Origin: JAWLGW01 sp964569055
GTDB taxonomy: Bacteria; Planctomycetota; J058
Direction: 5' to 3'
Assembly (NCBI GenBank): GCA_964569055.1
Contig: CAZMSZ010000234.1
Coordinates: forward strand, 1 to 11,895
Length of the DNA: 11,895 bases
In this document: piece by piece, positions 9,490 to 11,895 of the stretch
How positions within the stretch are numbered: position 1 is the stretch's first letter
Layout of the letters: each line of letters begins with the position of its first letter
The notes under the pieces: generated by a model
What the model was told of the DNA's origin: nothing
What the model saw: only the letters and a program-made list of their open reading frames with translations
Databases searched by the model: none
Translations under genes and position numbers: made by a program

Positions 9490-11465
9490 CGATCCTCCAG
9501 CTCCTTGCCGCAGCGCGGGCAGCGCGTCCAGCTCGGCTCGAGCGGCGCGTCGCAGGTGGGGCACAGCGTGGGGGCGGGCTCGAGCCCGAGCCCGATCTCC
9601 TCCACGCTGACCTTCTCCTGCAGGTCGAGGTCGGTCTGGACCCCGTCGGTGCGTCCCAGCACGACGAGGCGGCTGCCGGCCGCGCCGCGCACCAGCCCCT
9701 CGAGCAGACGCGAGGTGCGGAACACGCCGGGCGCGGCGCGGTCGAGCGCGCGCAGGCCGGCGAACCGCGCCGCGTCGACCCGCGCGAGGGCGACCCGCGC
9801 CGCGGCGCGGGCGCGCGCGTCCGCCACGATCCGCGCCGCCTCGGCGCGGGCGCGCTCGACCGTGCGGATCGCCTCGACCTCGGCCGTGAGCCGCTCGGCC
9901 TCGCGGCGCTCCTGCGCCACCGTGATCGCCTCGAACGCCTCGCCGACCTCGACGGGCGGGTGGAGGTCGGTCAGGGACGCGCTCTCGACGCGCACCCCGA
10001 ACGCGGCCGCGCGCGCGCGCAGCGCCTCGCGGAGCCGCGCCGCGTGGGCGCCGCGCTCGCGCAGCAGGGCGTCGAGGTCCTCGCCGCGCAGGAGCGAGCA
10101 CAGCTCGCGCTCGGCGAGCACCTCGAGCAGCGCCGCGGGGTCCTGCACCTCGCGGCGGAACGCGCGCGGGTCCGCGATCGAGTAGTGCACGGTCGCCGAG
10201 GCCGACAGCAGGTTGACGGGGGTGCCGGCGCTCGGGCCGGTCGACTCGCGGGCGATCAGGACCAGCGGGTCCTCGTCCTCGCCGAGCTCGTCGGCGTGCC
10301 CGTCGGCGGTCCACAGCAGGCTCGGCTCGCGGACCTCGAGGTCGTGCTCGCCGGCGAGGTGCCCGCCGGTCACGACCTCGTGCACGCGCCCGGTCGGGAG
10401 CCGCTCGACGGAGGCCAGGGGCCAGGGGAGCTCGAGGTGCAGGCCGGGGCCCAGCAGCTCGGGGCGCGTGACGCCCAGCCGGCGCACCAGCGCCTGCTCG
10501 TGCGGCCCGACCGCTACCAGGGCGGAGAGGGCCCAGAACACCAGGGCCGCGAACGCGCCGAGCGGCAGGATCCAGCGCTCGAGGAAGCGGTACAGCCAGG
10601 TCTGGGAGAGCGAGAACCCGAACTGGTAGTCGACCGCGCGCGCGATCGAGCGGGCCACGTCCCCCGGCGCCGAGAGCAGTCCGAGCAGCCGGCTGTCGTA
10701 GGGCGGCCGCGCGGCCTCTTGGGTTCGACGGGGCCGGTAGAGCTCGAGCAGCAGCAGCAGGCCCGCCTCGAGGCCGAGCGCCGCCGCGAGCCCGGCCAGG
10801 GCGTAGCCGACGAGGTCGAGCCGGGTCAGGCCCCAGGCCGCCAACCCGAGGAGCGAGCCGCCGCGCTCTGGCTCCTGCACCGCCAGGGCCAGCCCGGCCA
10901 GGAACGCGACCAGGGCGCCCGAGGCGGCGCGGCGCCCGCCGGCGCGGGCCGCGCTCGCGTTGGGGGCGGCGCCGACCGCCAGGGCGTAGCGCCCCAGCAC
11001 CAGGAGCACGAAGGCCGTCCCGGCGAGCAGCGCGCCCAGGCCGAGGCCGAGGTCGCCGCGGAGCTGCTCGACGGGGTAGCTCCGCAGCAGCCACACCGCC
11101 GAGGTCAGCTCGAGCGCCCCCACCGCCAAGGCGAACGCCAGGAAGGCGACCCGCTCGAACCGGCGGGCGGCCGAGTCCTGCTCGGCGGCGTGCGCGCCCG
11201 CGTCGAACAGCGCGCGCCGCCCCTCCGCGACCAGGGCGAGCAGCCGCTCGCGCTCGCGGCGGGCGAGGTCGGCGGCCGCGAGCCGGCGCGTGTGGAGGGC
11301 GCCGGCCAGCCACACCACCGCGCCCACCAGGAGATGCGCCGCGGCCGCGGCGGCCGCGAACGAGCCGGTGCGCGCGGCGGCCCAGGCGGCGGCGGCTGCG
11401 GCCAGCAGGGTCACCACGGTCCCGGTGACCGCGAGCCGCTGCCCTCGCATCGAGTCGGCCGGCAT
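9486..11465 (-). CDS. Polytopic SPFH/Band 7 (HflK-like) protein with C-terminal zinc ribbon
   Basis: First gene of the operon, 659 aa. Seen: about seven hydrophobic segments (roughly 10-30, 36-57, 105-127, 137-165, 180-197, 216-241, 297-320), then an SPFH domain from about 315 to 520 with the HflK-like strings HEQALVRRLG (322-331), GPGLHLELPWP (339-349) and HPPVEVGEAFEAI (502-514). An Ala/Glu/Arg-rich helix follows (about 515-560). The tail has CPTC (635-638), ten residues, then CPRC (649-652), a four-cysteine zinc ribbon. Family knowledge: HflK proteins scaffold membrane complexes and regulate FtsH, and normally have one membrane segment and about 420 aa, so the membrane half and ribbon are additions. 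The ATG at 11465 is preferred because AAGGAA lies 5 bases upstream; the in-frame ATG at 11450 has no such site. The stop overlaps the hflC-like start by ATGA. The SPFH assignment is firm; the function is inferred. Confidence 0.9.
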   Translation of the reverse strand: MPADSMRGQRLAVTGTVVTLLAAAAAAWAAARTGSFAAAAAAAHLLVGAVVWLAGALHTRRLAAADLARRERERLLALVAEGRRALFDAGAHAAEQDSAARRFERVAFLAFALAVGALELTSAVWLLRSYPVEQLRGDLGLGLGALLAGTAFVLLVLGRYALAVGAAPNASAARAGGRRAASGALVAFLAGLALAVQEPERGGSLLGLAAWGLTRLDLVGYALAGLAAALGLEAGLLLLLELYRPRRTQEAARPPYDSRLLGLLSAPGDVARSIARAVDYQFGFSLSQTWLYRFLERWILPLGAFAALVFWALSALVAVGPHEQALVRRLGVTRPELLGPGLHLELPWPLASVERLPTGRVHEVVTGGHLAGEHDLEVREPSLLWTADGHADELGEDEDPLVLIARESTGPSAGTPVNLLSASATVHYSIADPRAFRREVQDPAALLEVLAERELCSLLRGEDLDALLRERGAHAARLREALRARAAAFGVRVESASLTDLHPPVEVGEAFEAITVAQERREAERLTAEVEAIRTVERARAEAARIVADARARAAARVALARVDAARFAGLRALDRAAPGVFRTSRLLEGLVRGAAGSRLVVLGRTDGVQTDLDLQEKVSVEEIGLGLEPAPTLCPTCDAPLEPSWTRCPRCGKELEDR

Positions 11466-11470
11466 GGTCG

Positions 11471-11476
11471 TTCCTT
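11471..11476 (-). promoter_or_regulatory. Ribosome binding site of the first operon gene
   Basis: Minus-strand AAGGAA, five bases before the ATG at 11465. It decides the start of the polytopic SPFH gene: the in-frame ATG at 11450 has no purine-rich sequence at the right distance. It is the only operon gene whose ribosome binding site lies outside a coding region. Confidence 0.6.
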
Positions 11477-11518
11477 ACCCCCGAGGGCGGATCGGGTTCG
11501 GCGGGAGGAGGGGCGCGC

Positions 11519-11524
11519 ATTCTA
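11519..11524 (-). promoter_or_regulatory. Candidate -10 element for the eight-gene operon
   Basis: On the minus strand this reads TAGAAT, five of six matches to the sigma-70 -10 consensus and conspicuously AT-rich for this DNA. It lies about 53 bases above the ATG at 11465, giving a predicted leader near 47 bases. No convincing -35 box lies at the usual distance; TGC stands just upstream of the element, one base out of the extended -10 register. Assigned by eye only. Confidence 0.4.
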
Positions 11525-11566
11525 AGCACGGCTCGGTGGGTCGCGGGCCTCGCGCACCGCGTCAAG

Positions 11567-11600
11567 TCGTTGAACGCGGAGGGCTGGGAGCGCTCGTTGA
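11567..11600. repeat. TCGTTGA direct repeats in the divergent intergenic region
   Basis: TCGTTGA occurs at 11567-11573 and 11594-11600, 27 bases apart, and both copies are followed closely by CGGAG after zero or three extra bases. The first copy also sits in a small inverted repeat (TCAA at 11562-11565 with TTGA at 11570-11573). The position between two divergent starts would suit a shared operator, but the repeats are short and could be chance. Confidence 0.3.
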
Positions 11601-11643
11601 CGGAGTTAACACGGTGCGTCGTAAACCGCTGCGGGAAAACGAC

Positions 11644-11672
11644 TCGCCACCGTCACCCCCCTCCGCTAGACT
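11644..11672 (+). promoter_or_regulatory. Candidate promoter of the small divergent gene
   Basis: TCGCCA (11644-11649) and TAGACT (11667-11672) are separated by 17 bases, each matching four of six sigma-70 consensus positions. A start near 11679 would give a leader of only about 14 bases before the gene. An alternative is TTGACG at 11597-11602 with GTAAAC 18 bases downstream, a better -35 but poorer -10. Assigned by eye only. Confidence 0.35.
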
Positions 11673-11680
11673 GCGGCGCG

Positions 11681-11688
11681 AAGGGAGG
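11681..11688 (+). promoter_or_regulatory. Ribosome binding site for the small divergent gene
   Basis: AAGGGAGG is an almost complete Shine-Dalgarno match, four bases before ATG 11693 and seven before ATG 11696. It is the reason for choosing a start here rather than at the in-frame ATG 11570. The spacing favours the second of the two ATGs slightly. Confidence 0.65.
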
Positions 11689-11692
11689 CGCC

Positions 11693-11884
11693 ATGATGGA
11701 GACGATCGGGTACGCCCTGGTGGAGGACGAGGACGAGGAGCGGCCCCGCTTCGCTGCCCAGCGAATCAAGGCGGCGCGGCTCGGTAATCTCCCCGAGCGC
11801 CTGCTGCTCAACCGCGCCCGCTTCGAGGGCGAGGCGCACCGCCGCGCCGAGAGCGCCGAGCAGGAGGCGCTGCGCGACGACTGA
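11693..11884 (+). CDS. Small hypothetical protein, divergent to the operon
   Basis: 63 aa from ATG 11693, or 62 aa from the adjacent ATG 11696. AAGGGAGG (11681-11688) lies four bases before the first ATG and seven before the second, so the second may be the true start; an earlier in-frame ATG at 11570 has no such support. Not recognised. Seen: no membrane segment or signal peptide, an acidic run EDEDEER near residues 11-17, then basic and alternating-charge helical sequence (AAQRIKAARLGNLPERLLLN, then Glu/Arg/Ala-rich to the end). TGA stop at 11882-11884. It is a likely real gene because of the ribosome binding site and candidate promoter, and it could be a small regulator or structural helper, but nothing shows which. 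It may or may not be linked to the divergent operon. Confidence 0.6.
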   Translation: MMETIGYALVEDEDEERPRFAAQRIKAARLGNLPERLLLNRARFEGEAHRRAESAEQEALRDD

Positions 11885-11895
11885 GCGTCGCCTCC

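Noticed and set aside
8560..11565. A 1001-residue open frame on the minus strand containing the HflC-like protein at its end
   Set aside because: Only the last 309 residues, from the ATG at 9489, look like protein; the rest is Arg/Pro/Gly-rich and is a frame shadow of the polytopic SPFH gene.
11560..11565. Minus-strand TTGACG as a -35 box for the operon
   Set aside because: It lies 35 bases from the TAGAAT element, far too distant, and no -10-like sequence occurs at 16-18 bases from it.

Overview
The window is extremely GC-rich bacterial DNA, with codon third positions almost all G or C. Nearly all of it is one minus-strand operon of eight genes, read from about 11465 down to 121. A short divergent plus-strand gene follows at 11693-11884. 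The set of families suggests a high-GC member of the Planctomycetota or a related PVC-type lineage: HflK/HflC-type SPFH proteins, a P1B ATPase without a metal-binding head, and ABC-2 exporter genes next to a large helical protein with an 'ADYLW'-like block. This placement is an inference from recalled family resemblance; no rRNA or marker gene is present.

Order along the minus strand: (1) 9486-11465, polytopic SPFH protein with a C-terminal zinc ribbon; (2) 8560-9489, HflC-like protein; (3) 7499-8563, HflK-like protein; (4) 5562-7502, P1B-type ATPase with a CPT rather than CPC motif; (5) 4252-5565, ABC transporter ATPase with a Pro/Ala-rich tail interrupted by a 100-N assembly gap; (6) 2882-4255, ABC-2 permease with a large extracytoplasmic domain; (7) 1086-2885, exported or anchored helical TPR-like protein; (8) 121-1089, second ABC-2 permease. 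All seven junctions are 4-base stop/start overlaps (ATGA or GTGA), so the eight products are very probably translationally coupled and work together.

Working model (inference): three SPFH proteins build a membrane microdomain or scaffold. It holds a cation pump of unknown specificity and an ABC-2 exporter made of one ATPase, two different permeases and an accessory helical protein. No FtsH protease, the classical HflKC partner, lies in the window. The exporter substrate, the metal and the purpose of the coupling are unknown. This makes the operon the best candidate here for an undescribed system.

The 227-base divergent region (11466-11692) holds candidate promoters in both directions, good ribosome binding sites and a TCGTTGA direct repeat. 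Bases 1-120 hold no gene, only an inverted repeat that may act as a terminator or operator for the operon's end. Many very long open frames on the opposite strand are GC-composition shadows and are left out.
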